Positions 17,844 to 27,573 of a DNA stretch of 64,000 nucleotides are shown piece after piece (the stretch's first letter is position 1; each line of letters opens with the position of its first letter). The stretch spans positions 62,001 through 126,000 of the forward strand of contig DASUWA010000016.1 of assembly GCA_036378675.1 (NCBI GenBank). The letters are read 5' to 3'. The notes under the pieces were generated by a model. The model ran no database searches, had not been told where the DNA came from, and saw only the letters and a list, made by a program, of their open reading frames with translations. Both the position numbers and the translations under genes were made by a program. The DNA is from Acidimicrobiales bacterium. GTDB taxonomy: Bacteria; Actinomycetota; Acidimicrobiia; Acidimicrobiales; Palsa-688.

Positions 17844-18401
17844 CTACCCACCGCCGGTCGGGATGCCAAGGCGTTCGATCACTTCGGCGTTTGGGAGGTC
17901 GGCGAGCAGTCGACCTGGTAGGAGAAGCTTCGAGCGGCGGAGGCCCGATCCAGTCAGCACCACCTCGGTTTCGACGACGCTGCGGTCAACCAGAACCGGC
18001 CAATGCTTAGGCAGCCCGATCGGGTTGATGCCTCCGTACTCCATGCCCGAGATCTCCACCGCCCTATCCATCGGCAGAAAGGACGCCTTACGCACATCGA
18101 GCCGACGCCGGACAACGTTGTTGATATCGGCCCGGGAAGTGAACAGAACCACGCACGCAGCGAAGCGCTCTATCCCTTCGCGCTTTCCGGCGACGATCAC
18201 ACAGTTGGCCAGGGTGTTCGGCGGGAGTGCATAAGCCTGCTGCGAGTTGGCGGTATCCGACAGGTCAGGGTCGATCTCAACGACGCCGACCTGCCCGAGC
18301 AAGCCGAGCTCTCCGAGAGCCGAAAGCGTAGGCTCAGCGAGTAGGTCCGGGCGCTGGGAGGCCGGCGTTGTAGTCAGGTTGCCGAGGCGGAAAGCACCCA
18401 T
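17844..18401 (-). CDS. YbaK/EbsC-type aminoacyl-tRNA deacylase
   Basis: A 185-aa protein of the YbaK/prolyl-tRNA-editing fold. The late motif EISGMEYGGINPIGLPKHWPV matches the GG(I/V)xPxG block that forms the active-site loop, and ANCVIVAGKR and AACVVLFTSRADIN form the core strands. The usual role is hydrolysing mischarged aminoacyl-tRNA such as Cys- or Ala-tRNAPro. Some actinobacterial members have unknown targets, so specificity is open. Confidence 0.86.
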   Translation of the reverse strand: MGAFRLGNLTTTPASQRPDLLAEPTLSALGELGLLGQVGVVEIDPDLSDTANSQQAYALPPNTLANCVIVAGKREGIERFAACVVLFTSRADINNVVRRRLDVRKASFLPMDRAVEISGMEYGGINPIGLPKHWPVLVDRSVVETEVVLTGSGLRRSKLLLPGRLLADLPNAEVIERLGIPTGGG

Positions 18402-18471
18402 TTAGATCAGGATTGCATGACGGACCCGGTTCGTTCCAATGCTCGAATCCCCCACGTGAAAGAATCGGCGG

Positions 18472-18828
18472 GTGCCGTCCGGCTGCGCCGACCAAGATCC
18501 CCCTCCGAGCACCGAAGGAATCGTTAAGTCGTGCGAGATGCACGAATCCGCAGCGACCGTCGTGCTCGAGGGTCAGGTGGACCTGGTTTCCGCGGAAGAA
18601 TTCGAGGAGTGCCTCAAGCGGTGCCACGACGCCGGGTGCTCGTTCATCACTGTCGACATGAGCTTGGTCACTTTCCTTGACTCCGTCGGGTTGCGCGTCC
18701 TGCTATCCCCGCTCCGCTACCTCCCGTTGGAAAGCCTCGTGGTGCGGGCACCCTCTCCGCAGGTGAAACGGCTGCTGCAGCTGACCGGACTGGAATACCT
18801 CATCGCCAGCGGGCCGCCCAATGACTAA
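18472..18828 (+). CDS. STAS-domain anti-sigma-factor antagonist
   Basis: A 118-aa STAS protein: VVLEGQVDLVSAEEFEECL, then the conserved ITVDMSLVTFLDSVGLRVL containing the phosphorylatable Ser of the DSVG motif, and a closing helix QVKRLLQLTGLE. Such proteins bind anti-sigma kinases when unphosphorylated and are reactivated by RsbU-like phosphatases; one of these is encoded at 8622. No kinase or sigma gene is adjacent, so partnership is inference. The start is uncertain within about 20 residues. Confidence 0.88.
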   Translation: MPSGCADQDPPPSTEGIVKSCEMHESAATVVLEGQVDLVSAEEFEECLKRCHDAGCSFITVDMSLVTFLDSVGLRVLLSPLRYLPLESLVVRAPSPQVKRLLQLTGLEYLIASGPPND

Positions 18829-18848
18829 CCGAATGGGGTACGACGAGT

Positions 18849-18879
18849 AGAACCCGGCCCCACCCCTGGACCGGGTTCT
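18849..18879. repeat. AGAACCCGG hairpin, copy 1
   Basis: Perfect 9-bp inverted repeat, arms 18849-18857 and 18871-18879, with a C-rich 13-nt loop ending CCCCTGGA. It lies between the STAS gene and the oxidoreductase. No T-run follows. A near-identical hairpin occurs at 26662-26691. Confidence 0.75.
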
Positions 18880-19029
18880 CCCGCTGTTGAGTCTGGAACT
18901 GCTTCAGATGAACGCTCTCCATTGAGCGACCCATCGATGTCCATTCGACCATGCGTACCTAAAGCGCCAAGCAACCGGGTCTCAAACGATTCGCTACCGA
19001 TTATCAACGGCACATCATCCGCTGCCAGC

Positions 19030-20418
19030 TCATGCGGTCGTCATGACCTGGGGCGGCTGAGCTGAAGATTCGTTGGCCGCTATGTGGCGACGGAGAGTCT
19101 TGAGCGTGGTCGCGTAGATCTCGGAGAAGCTGGGAAAGGGTTGGATCGTGTCTCGGAGCACCGCGAGTGGCACTTTGGCGCGGATCGCCAAGGTGGCCTG
19201 TTGCATCCATTCACCGGCCTCAGGTCCGAGCGCATAGGCACCGGTCAGGCGAACACCATCGCTGAGCAAGGTCATAAAGCCGTTGGACTCCGCATACCGG
19301 TGCGTATATGTAGCGGTCCTGGACACCTCAGAAACGGGAGAGGTGGCGTTGAAGGGCGCCTCGACGGCACCTGTCGCTGCGGCCTGCGGATCCGTATACG
19401 TCACACGTGGCACAGCGTCGTAATTGGCGTCTCGAGGCTCGCCCAGGATGTTCGAGGCGACGACCTCGCCTTGGTACTCGCCGACATGCGTGAACGGGAA
19501 GATTCCCACGACGTCACCGATGGCCCACACCCGATCGGCTGCTTGCAAGCGGCTGTCCACCTTGATTCCTTGCGGACTGGTCTTCACGCCGACGTTCTCG
19601 AGCCCGATTCCGTCCAATCGTGGGCGTCTTCCTGTAGCGACGAGGAGCCGATCACCGATCAGCTCGCGGCCGTCGCCAAGCTGGAGAACGTAGTCGTCGC
19701 CATCCCGGCGGGCCCCAATCGTGTTTACGCCCGTGAGTACTCCGATTCCGTCCCGTCGCAGTACTTCACCGAGTCCCTGGCCCAACGGTGCGGGCTCGCG
19801 GGGCAGCAGGTGGTCTGCGGATTCGACCAAGTCAACCTCGCCTCCAAGCCGCCGAACGGCCTGGGCGAGTTCCACTCCAGCCGACCCACCCCCAAGCACG
19901 AGCAGCCTGCGTGGTACCTCTTTCATGCCTGTCGCATCCCGGGTACCCCACAAGCCGTCCAGGTCGCGAAGACCAGGGATAGGCGGGATCGCGGGATCGG
20001 ATCCGGTCGCCACGACCAGGTGATGCGCCGTATGCAGGACCCCGTCCACCTCGATCTGGCCGAGTCCCGTGATCAGTCCGGTTCCGCGTAGCAAGTCGAT
20101 GCCCCGGTCAGCCAGCCAGCGCTCTTGGCCGGCGTCTGAGTAATTCGAGACCATGAAGTCGCGCCAGTCCAACGCCGCGTTGACGTCAATCGAAGCCTTT
20201 TGATCCAGGTCGAGGGCTGCCTGGACTGCCTCTCCAGGGCGCAGCAGGGTCTTCGACGGGATGCATGCCCAATACGAGCATTCACCGCCGACCAAGTCAC
20301 GCTCGACTACAGCGACGCGAAGACCGCCGTCCGCCAGCGCGCCCGCGCAATGCTCGCCCGGAGCGCCCCCGCCGAGGACGATCACGTCGTAGTCGTATCT
20401 CGCGTTCCCGCCGGTCAT
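19030..20418 (-). CDS. FAD-dependent pyridine nucleotide-disulfide oxidoreductase (dihydrolipoamide dehydrogenase-like)
   Basis: A 462-aa flavoprotein. The FAD-binding GxGxxG appears as [21 protein letters not shown], with the redox-active disulfide in [18 protein letters not shown]. The NAD(P) Rossmann motif is [17 protein letters not shown], and [21 protein letters not shown] is the second FAD contact. The C-terminal dimerisation domain ends with [16 protein letters not shown]; the usual HxHPT active-site block of lipoamide dehydrogenases reads QPFPSFSE here, so lipoamide is probably not the substrate. It may act on another disulfide, quinone or metal. Divergent from the LuxR regulator. Confidence 0.88.
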   Translation of the reverse strand: MTGGNARYDYDVIVLGGGAPGEHCAGALADGGLRVAVVERDLVGGECSYWACIPSKTLLRPGEAVQAALDLDQKASIDVNAALDWRDFMVSNYSDAGQERWLADRGIDLLRGTGLITGLGQIEVDGVLHTAHHLVVATGSDPAIPPIPGLRDLDGLWGTRDATGMKEVPRRLLVLGGGSAGVELAQAVRRLGGEVDLVESADHLLPREPAPLGQGLGEVLRRDGIGVLTGVNTIGARRDGDDYVLQLGDGRELIGDRLLVATGRRPRLDGIGLENVGVKTSPQGIKVDSRLQAADRVWAIGDVVGIFPFTHVGEYQGEVVASNILGEPRDANYDAVPRVTYTDPQAAATGAVEAPFNATSPVSEVSRTATYTHRYAESNGFMTLLSDGVRLTGAYALGPEAGEWMQQATLAIRAKVPLAVLRDTIQPFPSFSEIYATTLKTLRRHIAANESSAQPPQVMTTA

Positions 20419-20557
20419 GGGCGTCCTCCGGGTATCAACGTGTAGTTACGGTCGCACTCGGGGCGGGGGGGTCGCACCCGTCGGTCACCCTGGTCCTCCC
20501 CGGGTTCGGGATAAATCCGTGGGCGCCGTAGAGTTGCCCAGGGGAACGGGTGATCAT

Positions 20558-23299
20558 GTGACCGGCATAACTCCGATCTTTGGCAGGGGCGGAGAACTGG
20601 CGTCGCTGAACCATCTCCTCGACCAGGTGCGGAACGGTCGAAGCGCCGCCCTAGTGGTTCGGGGCGAGCCAGGAATCGGAAAGACTGCATTGCTCGCGCG
20701 GCTCGTCGAGAATGCGTCCGACTTTCGTATCCTGCGAGCCGTCGGGGTGGAATCGGAGATGGAGCTGCCCTTCGCCGGTCTGCACGAGCTGTGCGGTTCG
20801 ATGTTGGGACGGTTGGAGCTGCTCCCGGGGCCGCAACGGGAGGCTCTCAGTGTCGCGTTCGGCCTCAGCTGGGGACCTAGCCCGGACCGGTTCTTGGTAG
20901 CACTCGGCGCGCTGAGCCTGTTGTCGGACGCCTCTGAAGGGAAGCCCCTTCTCTGCGTCGTCGACGATGCACATTGGCTCGACCAAGCTTCGGCTCAGGT
21001 ACTCGGATTCGTTGGCCGGCGACTCGTTGCAGAACCGATAGTGATCGTTTTTGCTGCCGGGACACCTTTCCCACGGCCAGACCACCTGGCCGGCCTGCCG
21101 GAGCTGTTCATCCCAGGTCTGGATGCTGAAGCTGCGCACGCCCTCTTGACGACGGTTACCTCGGTGACGCTCGACGACAAGGTCGAAACAAGAATCATCG
21201 AGGAGACACACGGAAACCCTCTTGCCCTAATCGAGCTGTGTCGGGGGCTGAGTGAAGCGGAGCTCCGAGGCGGATTCGCACTCCCCCATAGCGTCGACCT
21301 TCCCCAGAGGATTCAGGAGCAGTATTTGGGGCGCCTTCTGGAGCTTCCCGACCAGGCGCAGCTTGTCGTTCTGCTGGCGGCCGCGGATCCGCTTGGCGAC
21401 TCGGGCTTGGTTCTCCGGGCCGCTCAGGCGCTCGCTCTGAATTCCAAGATGGTCAGTCTCGCAACTGACTCGGGCCTGCTCGAAATCGGTTCCAGCGTCC
21501 GGTTCCACCATCCGCTGGTGCGCTCGGCCGTGTACGGAGCTGCCGACGACGGCGCTCGCAGGATCGCGCACCGGGCACTTGCATCGGCGACGGATCCAGC
21601 CGTCGATCCTGATCGGCGCGCCTGGCATCGATCGCTCGCCGCTGAAGGACCCGATGAAGACATCGCCGAAGAGCTGATCAGTTCGGCTGATCGCGCGATG
21701 CGCCGCGGCGGAGTATCTGTCGCTGCCGCCTTTTGGGAACGAGCCGCTTCCCTAACCCCGGACGTTGCACAGCGGGCGTACCGATCCTTGGCAGCCGGAG
21801 AAGCTAAGTACGCGGCTGGAGATTTCGACGCAGTCCAGTCCCTCTTGGTCGCGGCCGACATAGGGCCTGACGACAAGTTTCGCAACGCGCTTGTTCAACG
21901 CTTACGAGCAGAGATCGCGTTTACCCTCAAGAGGCGCAGCGATGCACCCCCGTTACTGTTGGCTGCAGCCCAGGAACTGGAGACGATGGACCAGGGACTG
22001 GCCGAGCGCACCTACTTGGAAGCTCTGGTAGCCGCGATATACGCCGGCCGGTTCGGTGGGACGGAAGTGATCGAGGTAATCGCGCGACGCATGGCGGCTG
22101 CACCGACCGAGCCAAGTTCTACCGACCACACGCGAACACTACTTCGAGGTCTGGGCTTGCGACTCTCGGAAGGTTACGCCGCCGGTGCACCAGCCCTTCG
22201 GGAGGCGCTCGATTCGTTCAAGGATCATCCGAAGCAACTTGACTGGCACTTTGTCGCCTACAACCTCGTCTCGATGGATCTCTGGGACGATCAGGCGTGG
22301 TGGGACGTCGCGGGCGGACAGATCGAACTGGCCAGGACGAACGGCACGTTGAGTTGGCTTCCCTTCGCGCTGGACTATCTCGCCGAGCTGAACGTGCAGG
22401 CGGGTGAATTGGCCCAGGCCGAAGCCCTGCTCGCGGAGGCAGAGCGCATACAGCCGGGCATCCGAGCAACCACGCTTCCACGTGTCCCGTTGCTCTTGTC
22501 CGCATGGCGAGGGGATCTCCAAGGGGTGGAGGCATCGTCGAATGTGATAACCGCCGACGCGCCCGCTCGGGGCGACGGAAGTGCGCTGACATACGTCGAC
22601 TACGCCACTGCTGTCCTCCACAACGGCCTGGGCAACTATCAGCTCGCAGCATCGGCCGCTGAAGGCGCTCGAGCAGTTCAAGAACTCGTCGTTTCGCCTT
22701 GGGCTCTGGTTGAACTGGTAGAGGCGGCGTCGCGGAGCGGTCAAAGGGCCAATGCCACCGTGGCTGCAAGGGGTTTAACGAAGATGGCGGAAGCGACTGG
22801 AAGCGACTGGGCACGGGGTGTAGCGGCACGTTGTGCGGCCCTGGTCTCCGACGCCAGCCGGGCTGAGACGCTATTCCGCGAAGCGTTAGAACTTCTCAGC
22901 AGAACCCGCATGCGATCGCACCTTGCCCGTGCTCAGCTCAACTATGGAGAATGGCTTCGGCGGGCCAACCGGAGGATCGACGCTCGCGATCAGCTTCGCC
23001 CGGCCTTTGAAACGTTTGCTTCGATCGGTGCGCAAGGGTTCGCAGAGCGAGCTCGCCGCGAGATGCTCGCCACGGGCGAGAAGGTTCGCAAGCGCAATGG
23101 TGTCACATCCAACAATCTGACCCCGCAAGAGGAACAGATCGCCGAACTGGCAAGGCAAGGAAAGACAAACCCAGAGATCGGCGCACAGATGTTCATCGGA
23201 GCGCGAACTGTCGAGTGGCACCTCCGTAAGATCTTCGCCAAGCTCGCTATCAGCTCGCGACGGGAGTTGGATGAGGCCTTGAAGCATCGGCCCACGTGA
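20558..23299 (+). CDS. LAL-type LuxR-family transcriptional regulator with AAA ATPase
   Basis: About 913 aa from the GTG at 20558. The frame opens at 20417, but the first 47 codons cover the divergent promoter region and look noncoding. An N-terminal FGRGGELASLNHLLD leads into the AAA module: Walker A VRGEPGIGKTALLARL and Walker B-like LLCVVDDAHWLDQAS. A long TPR-like helical middle follows. The C-terminal LuxR HTH is NNLTPQEEQIAELARQGKTN through GARTVEWHLRKIFAKL. LAL regulators sense a ligand and control catabolic or secondary-metabolite genes. The downstream nitronate monooxygenase overlaps its stop codon, so that gene is the most likely target or co-regulated partner. Confidence 0.93.
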   Translation: MTGITPIFGRGGELASLNHLLDQVRNGRSAALVVRGEPGIGKTALLARLVENASDFRILRAVGVESEMELPFAGLHELCGSMLGRLELLPGPQREALSVAFGLSWGPSPDRFLVALGALSLLSDASEGKPLLCVVDDAHWLDQASAQVLGFVGRRLVAEPIVIVFAAGTPFPRPDHLAGLPELFIPGLDAEAAHALLTTVTSVTLDDKVETRIIEETHGNPLALIELCRGLSEAELRGGFALPHSVDLPQRIQEQYLGRLLELPDQAQLVVLLAAADPLGDSGLVLRAAQALALNSKMVSLATDSGLLEIGSSVRFHHPLVRSAVYGAADDGARRIAHRALASATDPAVDPDRRAWHRSLAAEGPDEDIAEELISSADRAMRRGGVSVAAAFWERAASLTPDVAQRAYRSLAAGEAKYAAGDFDAVQSLLVAADIGPDDKFRNALVQRLRAEIAFTLKRRSDAPPLLLAAAQELETMDQGLAERTYLEALVAAIYAGRFGGTEVIEVIARRMAAAPTEPSSTDHTRTLLRGLGLRLSEGYAAGAPALREALDSFKDHPKQLDWHFVAYNLVSMDLWDDQAWWDVAGGQIELARTNGTLSWLPFALDYLAELNVQAGELAQAEALLAEAERIQPGIRATTLPRVPLLLSAWRGDLQGVEASSNVITADAPARGDGSALTYVDYATAVLHNGLGNYQLAASAAEGARAVQELVVSPWALVELVEAASRSGQRANATVAARGLTKMAEATGSDWARGVAARCAALVSDASRAETLFREALELLSRTRMRSHLARAQLNYGEWLRRANRRIDARDQLRPAFETFASIGAQGFAERARREMLATGEKVRKRNGVTSNNLTPQEEQIAELARQGKTNPEIGAQMFIGARTVEWHLRKIFAKLAISSRRELDEALKHRPT

Positions 23300-24333
23300 C
23301 CCCGTCGACTCCATTCGAATACCTGAAAGTGAGCAACCCGGTTCTGGCCGCTCCCATGTCCGGCGGTCCTAGCAGCCCCGCTCTCGTGGAGGCGGCATTC
23401 TCTGCAGGAAGCCTCGGATTCTTGGCCGCTGGATACAAGACAGCCGAAGAACTCGCCGAGCAGATCGCGACTCTTCGGTCTCGTTCGGTTCCATTCGGAG
23501 TAAACCTGTTCGTGCCTAACGTCGTGCCGGTCGATCGGGTCGAGTTCCGTCGCTACGCCGAGGTCGTTCAACCCGAGGCCGACCGGTATGGTCTCGACTT
23601 GACCGGGGCGACGCCCGTCGAGGACGACGACTTCTGGCAGGCGAAGATCGACCTGCTCACCAGCAAACCGGTTCCGGTGGTCGGATTCACATTCGGCATG
23701 CCTAGTCGGGCAGTGATCGATGCCCTCCATCGGGCAGGAAGCACTCTCGTCCAGACCGTGACCTCAGTGCAGGAGGCGCAAATGGCGGGCGATTCTGGGA
23801 TCGACATCCTTACCGTTCAGAGCTTCGAAGCGGGAGGCCACTGGGGGACGCTGACGCCGCAGCAACCACCCCCTACGATCCAGCTAGTCGACCTGGTTCG
23901 CCAGGTTCGCTCGACGGTTGCGTTGCCGTTCCTTGCTGCCGGTGGCATCGCGACGGCTGCCGGGGCCGCAGCGGTCCTTGCTGCGGGAGCCGCAGGCGTC
24001 CTTGTGGGCACCGTGCTTCTCGGAACCGAAGAAAGCTCCGCTTCCCCATTGCAGAAGGCTGCTCTGCTCGGAACCGGAGGCCCGCAGACGGTTGTTACCA
24101 AGGCCTTCACTGGGCGACCGGCTCGAGCCCTGCCGAACCTTTTTACCGATCGTTACGACACACTTGCGCCTTCGGGTTACCCAGCCATTCATCACTTGAC
24201 CAGCCCGATTCGCCGCGCCGCGACCGCTGCTCAGGACCCGGATCGGGTCAACCTGTGGGCTGGAACCGGCCATACCCACGCCCGGTCCGAATCAGCGAGA
24301 GTGACCCTCGCGCGGCTTGCCGAGCTCACCTAG
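23296..24333 (+). CDS. nitronate monooxygenase (2-nitropropane dioxygenase family)
   Basis: A 345-aa FMN-dependent TIM-barrel enzyme that oxidises alkyl nitronates to carbonyls and nitrite. Motifs: NPVLAAPMSGGPSSPALVEA at the N-terminus, GFLAAGYKTAEEL, PFGVNLFVP, the FMN-phosphate region EAGGHWGT, then LPFLAAGGIATAAGAAAVLAAGAAGVLVGT. The GTG start overlaps the regulator's TGA by 4 bp (GTGA), which implies translational coupling. The physiological substrate in actinobacteria is often a toxic nitro compound such as propionate 3-nitronate; that is family knowledge. Confidence 0.92.
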   Translation: MTPSTPFEYLKVSNPVLAAPMSGGPSSPALVEAAFSAGSLGFLAAGYKTAEELAEQIATLRSRSVPFGVNLFVPNVVPVDRVEFRRYAEVVQPEADRYGLDLTGATPVEDDDFWQAKIDLLTSKPVPVVGFTFGMPSRAVIDALHRAGSTLVQTVTSVQEAQMAGDSGIDILTVQSFEAGGHWGTLTPQQPPPTIQLVDLVRQVRSTVALPFLAAGGIATAAGAAAVLAAGAAGVLVGTVLLGTEESSASPLQKAALLGTGGPQTVVTKAFTGRPARALPNLFTDRYDTLAPSGYPAIHHLTSPIRRAATAAQDPDRVNLWAGTGHTHARSESARVTLARLAELT

Positions 24334-24337
24334 CCAA

Positions 24338-25570
24338 TCAGAGCGCGTTGCGGTGACTCGGTTGCTGGTCCGCTCGACTCCGACCGCCGTTCCCCGCAGC
24401 AAACCGGGGGATGCTCGCGACAACTCCTCCTGCAACCGCGAGGAAGGCAAGGCCCAAACGCAATCCGAGACCCTCGGATACAGTGCCGACAACCGCCGGC
24501 CCGGCAACCAATCCCAGATACCCGATCGCCGACATCGCCCCCACGCGCGGACCCGGGCGATCGGTGCCGCTGGCGGCGCGAGCGACAAAGAGTGGCCAGC
24601 ACATTGATATGCCTCCAGCGGCTGCAATCAGTCCGACCGCTGCCATGCCAGGGCTGCCGCTAGCTGCCATCAGAGCCGCCCCTGCTGCAGCTGTACCAGC
24701 CCCGACCGAGATCCCGCGCATCGGCCCCTGGCGTCCCACCCTTTCCCCCAAGGTCAGCCTCGCGGAAGCAGCGACAAGGTAGGCGGTAGCAGCTCCGCCG
24801 GCACCAACAAGAAGCCCAGAGTGAAGGCGGGTCCGCAGAAACAGCACTCCCCACAGCTCAACCCCTCCCTCCACCATCGCGGCGACAGCGAAGCCGATCG
24901 CCAGTAGAACCAGACCGTTGCGGCGCAACACAGCAATTGCCCCGGTCAGCGGAACGACCTCACCTCGGTCAGATGCCGGAAGGGTCGCACGCCAGCACCA
25001 AAGAGCAAGGGTTGAAGCGAGAAGCCCACTGCCCACCCACAGAGGGCGCCAGCCGAACCCGCTGCCAAGCAGGGCGCCCGCTGCGACGGCGCCAATCGCC
25101 GCGCCCGCGTTGAACCGGCCGTGGAACCGGACCAAGTAGCCGGGTGTGCCCGCGAGAGTCGACGACGCGGCGACATTCATGACGACATCCACCAGGCCCC
25201 CTGCGCATACGACTGCTGCCAGGGCTGCAGCCAGTTGGACGGTGCCATGCAAGAAAGCACCGACGATCAGCAGTGAGCCCCAGGAAACCAAGGCTCCTGC
25301 CAGGACCGGTGACGTGCCCCAGCGCTCGGCGGCCGGTCCCCCAGCGGCATTGCCAAGGGCGCCGCCGAGAAGCGAGAGTGAAAGAAGGGCTCCGAATGCA
25401 CCGTTGCCGAGTTTCAGGGACCGCTCGAAGTCGGCAGCTGTCACAGCCCAGCCGCCCCAAAACCCACCGAAGAGCAGAAACGCTGCTGTTACCGGCGCAA
25501 GTTGACCCTCGCCCGGCACGAGCAACGGTCTGGCATGGGAACTCTGAGAATTCAACTGGGAGGACGCCAT
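24338..25570 (-). CDS. major facilitator superfamily transporter
   Basis: A 410-aa membrane protein with about 12 predicted hydrophobic segments. The first pair ([33 protein letters not shown]) is followed by the loop [14 protein letters not shown], matching the MFS motif A position. The overall pattern resembles small-molecule exporters of the FucP/YbjJ-like branch. Substrate unknown. It is convergent with the nitronate monooxygenase and divergent from the alpha/beta hydrolase. Confidence 0.9.
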   Translation of the reverse strand: MASSQLNSQSSHARPLLVPGEGQLAPVTAAFLLFGGFWGGWAVTAADFERSLKLGNGAFGALLSLSLLGGALGNAAGGPAAERWGTSPVLAGALVSWGSLLIVGAFLHGTVQLAAALAAVVCAGGLVDVVMNVAASSTLAGTPGYLVRFHGRFNAGAAIGAVAAGALLGSGFGWRPLWVGSGLLASTLALWCWRATLPASDRGEVVPLTGAIAVLRRNGLVLLAIGFAVAAMVEGGVELWGVLFLRTRLHSGLLVGAGGAATAYLVAASARLTLGERVGRQGPMRGISVGAGTAAAGAALMAASGSPGMAAVGLIAAAGGISMCWPLFVARAASGTDRPGPRVGAMSAIGYLGLVAGPAVVGTVSEGLGLRLGLAFLAVAGGVVASIPRFAAGNGGRSRADQQPSHRNAL

Positions 25571-25789
25571 CTCAGTTCACGTTCGTCTGTCACGGTGCCG
25601 ATTGACCACACCCTAACGATGACTCTGACCCGGCCATCCATTCCGGGACGACAATTTCCAGACGGTGACGGACGTTCACCGCAGACAACCCGGGGACTGC
25701 CCCGGGAGTCCCACTGGGGCGATCAAACGCTGCGATCGTCAACATGCAGACATCGGGCACGATCGAGGTGCCCCGAAAGGAGTTGGCGA

Positions 25790-26611
25790 ATGAGTTTCAT
25801 CAAGACCCCGGACGGCACCGAGATCTACTACAAGGACTGGGGCTCCGGACCGGTTGTAACCTTCTCGCACGGCTGGCCTTTGAGCGCCGATGCGTGGGAC
25901 GGTCAGATGCTGTTCTTGGTTCAGAACGGCTGCCGGGTAGTCGCCCACGACCGTCGCGGCCACGGTCGATCGAGCCAACCCTCGACCGGCAATGACATGG
26001 ACACTTACGCTGACGATCTGGCCGCAGTCATCGAGGCACTGAACCTACGAGACGCCACCCTGATTGGCCACTCGACGGGAGGAGGGGAAGTAGCGCGTTA
26101 CATCGGCAGGCACGGCACAGGCCGCGTAGCGAAGGCCGTGCTTCTCTCAGCAGTTCCGCCGCTCATGTTGAAAACCGACGCCAACCCTGAGGGACTTCCC
26201 ATGAAGGTCTTCGATGACATTCGCTCGGGTGTCGCTTCTGATCGGTCCCAGTTCTACAAAGAGCTCGCGGTCCAGTTCTATGGCGCCAATCGCAGCGGCT
26301 CAAACGTTTCCCAAGGCATCCTGGATCAGTTCTGGCTATGGAGCATGCAAGCCGGAGCCATCAACGCCTACGAGTGCGTCAAAGCATTCTCGGAGACCGA
26401 CTTCACAGAGGACCTCAAGAAGTTCGACGTACCTGCGCTGGTGATGCACGGAGAAGACGACCAGATAGTCCCGGTCCACGACTCCGCGCGTAAATCGGCC
26501 CGACTGATTCCCGGAGCGAAGGAGATCTACTACCCGGGAGCTCCTCACGGCTTGACCGCCACCCTTCAAGACCAGGTCAACGCCGACCTTCTGGCGTTCA
26601 TCCGAAGCTAG
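25790..26611 (+). CDS. alpha/beta hydrolase of the non-heme chloroperoxidase / arylesterase type
   Basis: 273 aa from the ATG at 25790, which has AAAGGAG seven bases upstream; the open frame begins at 25502 but that extension overlaps the divergent MFS gene. The start [20 protein letters not shown] is diagnostic for this subfamily. The nucleophile is Ser in [15 protein letters not shown], the acid lies in [12 protein letters not shown], and the His is in [11 protein letters not shown]. Members are called bromoperoxidases for a perhydrolase side reaction; the natural reaction is probably ester hydrolysis. Arginine and phosphate-rich surfaces typical of membrane enzymes are absent, so it is cytoplasmic. 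Confidence 0.93.
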   Translation: MSFIKTPDGTEIYYKDWGSGPVVTFSHGWPLSADAWDGQMLFLVQNGCRVVAHDRRGHGRSSQPSTGNDMDTYADDLAAVIEALNLRDATLIGHSTGGGEVARYIGRHGTGRVAKAVLLSAVPPLMLKTDANPEGLPMKVFDDIRSGVASDRSQFYKELAVQFYGANRSGSNVSQGILDQFWLWSMQAGAINAYECVKAFSETDFTEDLKKFDVPALVMHGEDDQIVPVHDSARKSARLIPGAKEIYYPGAPHGLTATLQDQVNADLLAFIRS

Positions 26612-26661
26612 GCCGCTCGGCCGACTCGGAGATCTGACCCGCTCGAGCCCGGTTACGCGAA

Positions 26662-26691
26662 AGAACCCGGCCCGCCCCTGGACCGGGTTCT
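26662..26691. repeat. AGAACCCGG hairpin, copy 2
   Basis: Perfect 9-bp inverted repeat, arms 26662-26670 and 26683-26691, with a C-rich 12-nt loop ending CCCCTGGA as in copy 1 at 18849. It lies about 50 bp after the hydrolase stop. It could act as a terminator, but no T-run follows. Confidence 0.75.
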
Positions 26692-26840
26692 AACTTCCTG
26701 CAGCCCCCTGGTTCGGTCGACTCCATCAATCCGAGACGACCAACTCCCAGCTATTAGACCAGGCCTAGGTCAAACGCACGGCAATCGATACCCAACCGTT
26801 ACACAACGTGATACATGCCCTAACCGCGCCCGGACGCGAA

Positions 26841-26879
26841 GGAACCCGGCCCCCCTTGGCGAACTGGGAACCGGGTACC
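26841..26879. repeat. diverged ACCCGG hairpin, copy 3
   Basis: Arms 26841-26849 (GGAACCCGG) and 26871-26879 pair with one mismatch around a loop that opens with six C. It resembles the two AGAACCCGG hairpins but is less regular. Confidence 0.5.
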
Positions 26880-27034
26880 TCGCACCGAACCCGATATCGG
26901 TAACTGTCGGCATGCTACGGCCGATAACGCGCGCATTTTGTCGAGATTCTCGGAATTCGCATGCAATGTCCGTTTAGGACGAGTGATGCGCTTGGCGGCC
27001 GGTCGCATCGCTCCGCCGACCTAGGTCCTGGGAA

Positions 27035-27256
27035 CTAGGGCCGGTTTGCCTGGTGGAGAGCGTCCTTCACAGCGAGGATGTGCTCTCTCATCTGGGTCGC
27101 CACATCGTCAGCGGTGTCCGAACTCAAAAGATCCTTGGCAGCGCCGATAGCGGACGCCGCCACCATATCGGCGAGGGTCTCGACGATCAGTGTCAGCTCG
27201 AACACCGCCCGGCGGAGGGTGTTGACCCGTTCTGTTAGATCAGTCGTGCCGTCCAT
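27035..27256 (-). CDS. small helical protein of unknown function
   Basis: A 73-aa frame starting ATG with CGGAG nine bases upstream. The product is a single heptad-rich helical protein (RVNTLRRAVFELTLIVETLADMV and beyond), acidic, with no Cys. I recognise no family; it resembles small coiled-coil accessory proteins. Two short frames on the opposite strand overlap it, but the minus frame has the better ribosome binding site and composition. Confidence 0.5.
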   Translation of the reverse strand: MDGTTDLTERVNTLRRAVFELTLIVETLADMVAASAIGAAKDLLSSDTADDVATQMREHILAVKDALHQANRP

Positions 27257-27299
27257 GGTTCTCCGAGCCTAGGTTCTGGGCCGGGGGTCGGTGCCCAGA

Positions 27300-27424
27300 C
27301 ACCAGGCGAGGAAAAATCTGAAAAGAGCTAAAGCCCGGCGGCAAACCCGCCGACAACCATGACAGCTTGCAGTCTGCTCGCTTCGAAGAGCCCCTCCCTC
27401 CCCTCACAGCTGGGAGGGGTTTTT
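27300..27424 (+). ncRNA. candidate small RNA or leader ending in an intrinsic terminator
   Basis: An A-rich stretch at ~27310-27330 is followed by a 6-bp hairpin with CGGCGG/CCGCCG arms near 27338-27353. A short unpaired segment follows, then the terminator at 27391-27424. No open frame of note is enclosed on the + strand. It could be a riboswitch-like attenuator or a free small RNA; I could not match it to a known class. Confidence 0.35.
27391..27424 (+). terminator. rho-independent terminator
   Basis: Arms CCCCTCCC (27391-27398) and GGGAGGGG (27412-27419) are followed directly by TTTTT (27420-27424). No protein gene on the + strand ends within 700 bp upstream, which argues for an untranslated transcript. 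Confidence 0.8.
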
Positions 27425-27503
27425 CGCGCCCGGGACTCGTTAACGCAAACGCTGCGATCCGCGATTACGGGAGGGGCGATGCTAGAAGTACCCGCCGAGG
27501 AAG

Positions 27504-27573
27504 GGGCTGAGGCGGATTTCGCAGCCCGGTCGCCCCGGACCTGGTCTCCCCTTCGCCTGGGGAGGCCGGGTCC
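27504..27573. other. two consecutive stable hairpins
   Basis: First hairpin arms are 27504-27509 and 27522-27527. The second has a 15-bp stem with two G-U pairs, arms 27537-27551 and 27559-27573, and a 7-nt loop. No T-run follows, so this is structured RNA or DNA rather than a terminator. Confidence 0.6.

Larger units (their letters stand above)
26612..27034. other. 423-bp intergenic stretch with two hairpins
   Basis: No credible gene. It contains two GC-rich inverted repeats (listed separately) and AT-rich patches around 26740-26820, unusual for this DNA. Confidence 0.6.

Noticed and set aside
26612-27430. 6C RNA or known riboswitch
   Set aside because: C-rich hairpins resemble it loosely, but I could not fit the consensus by eye.
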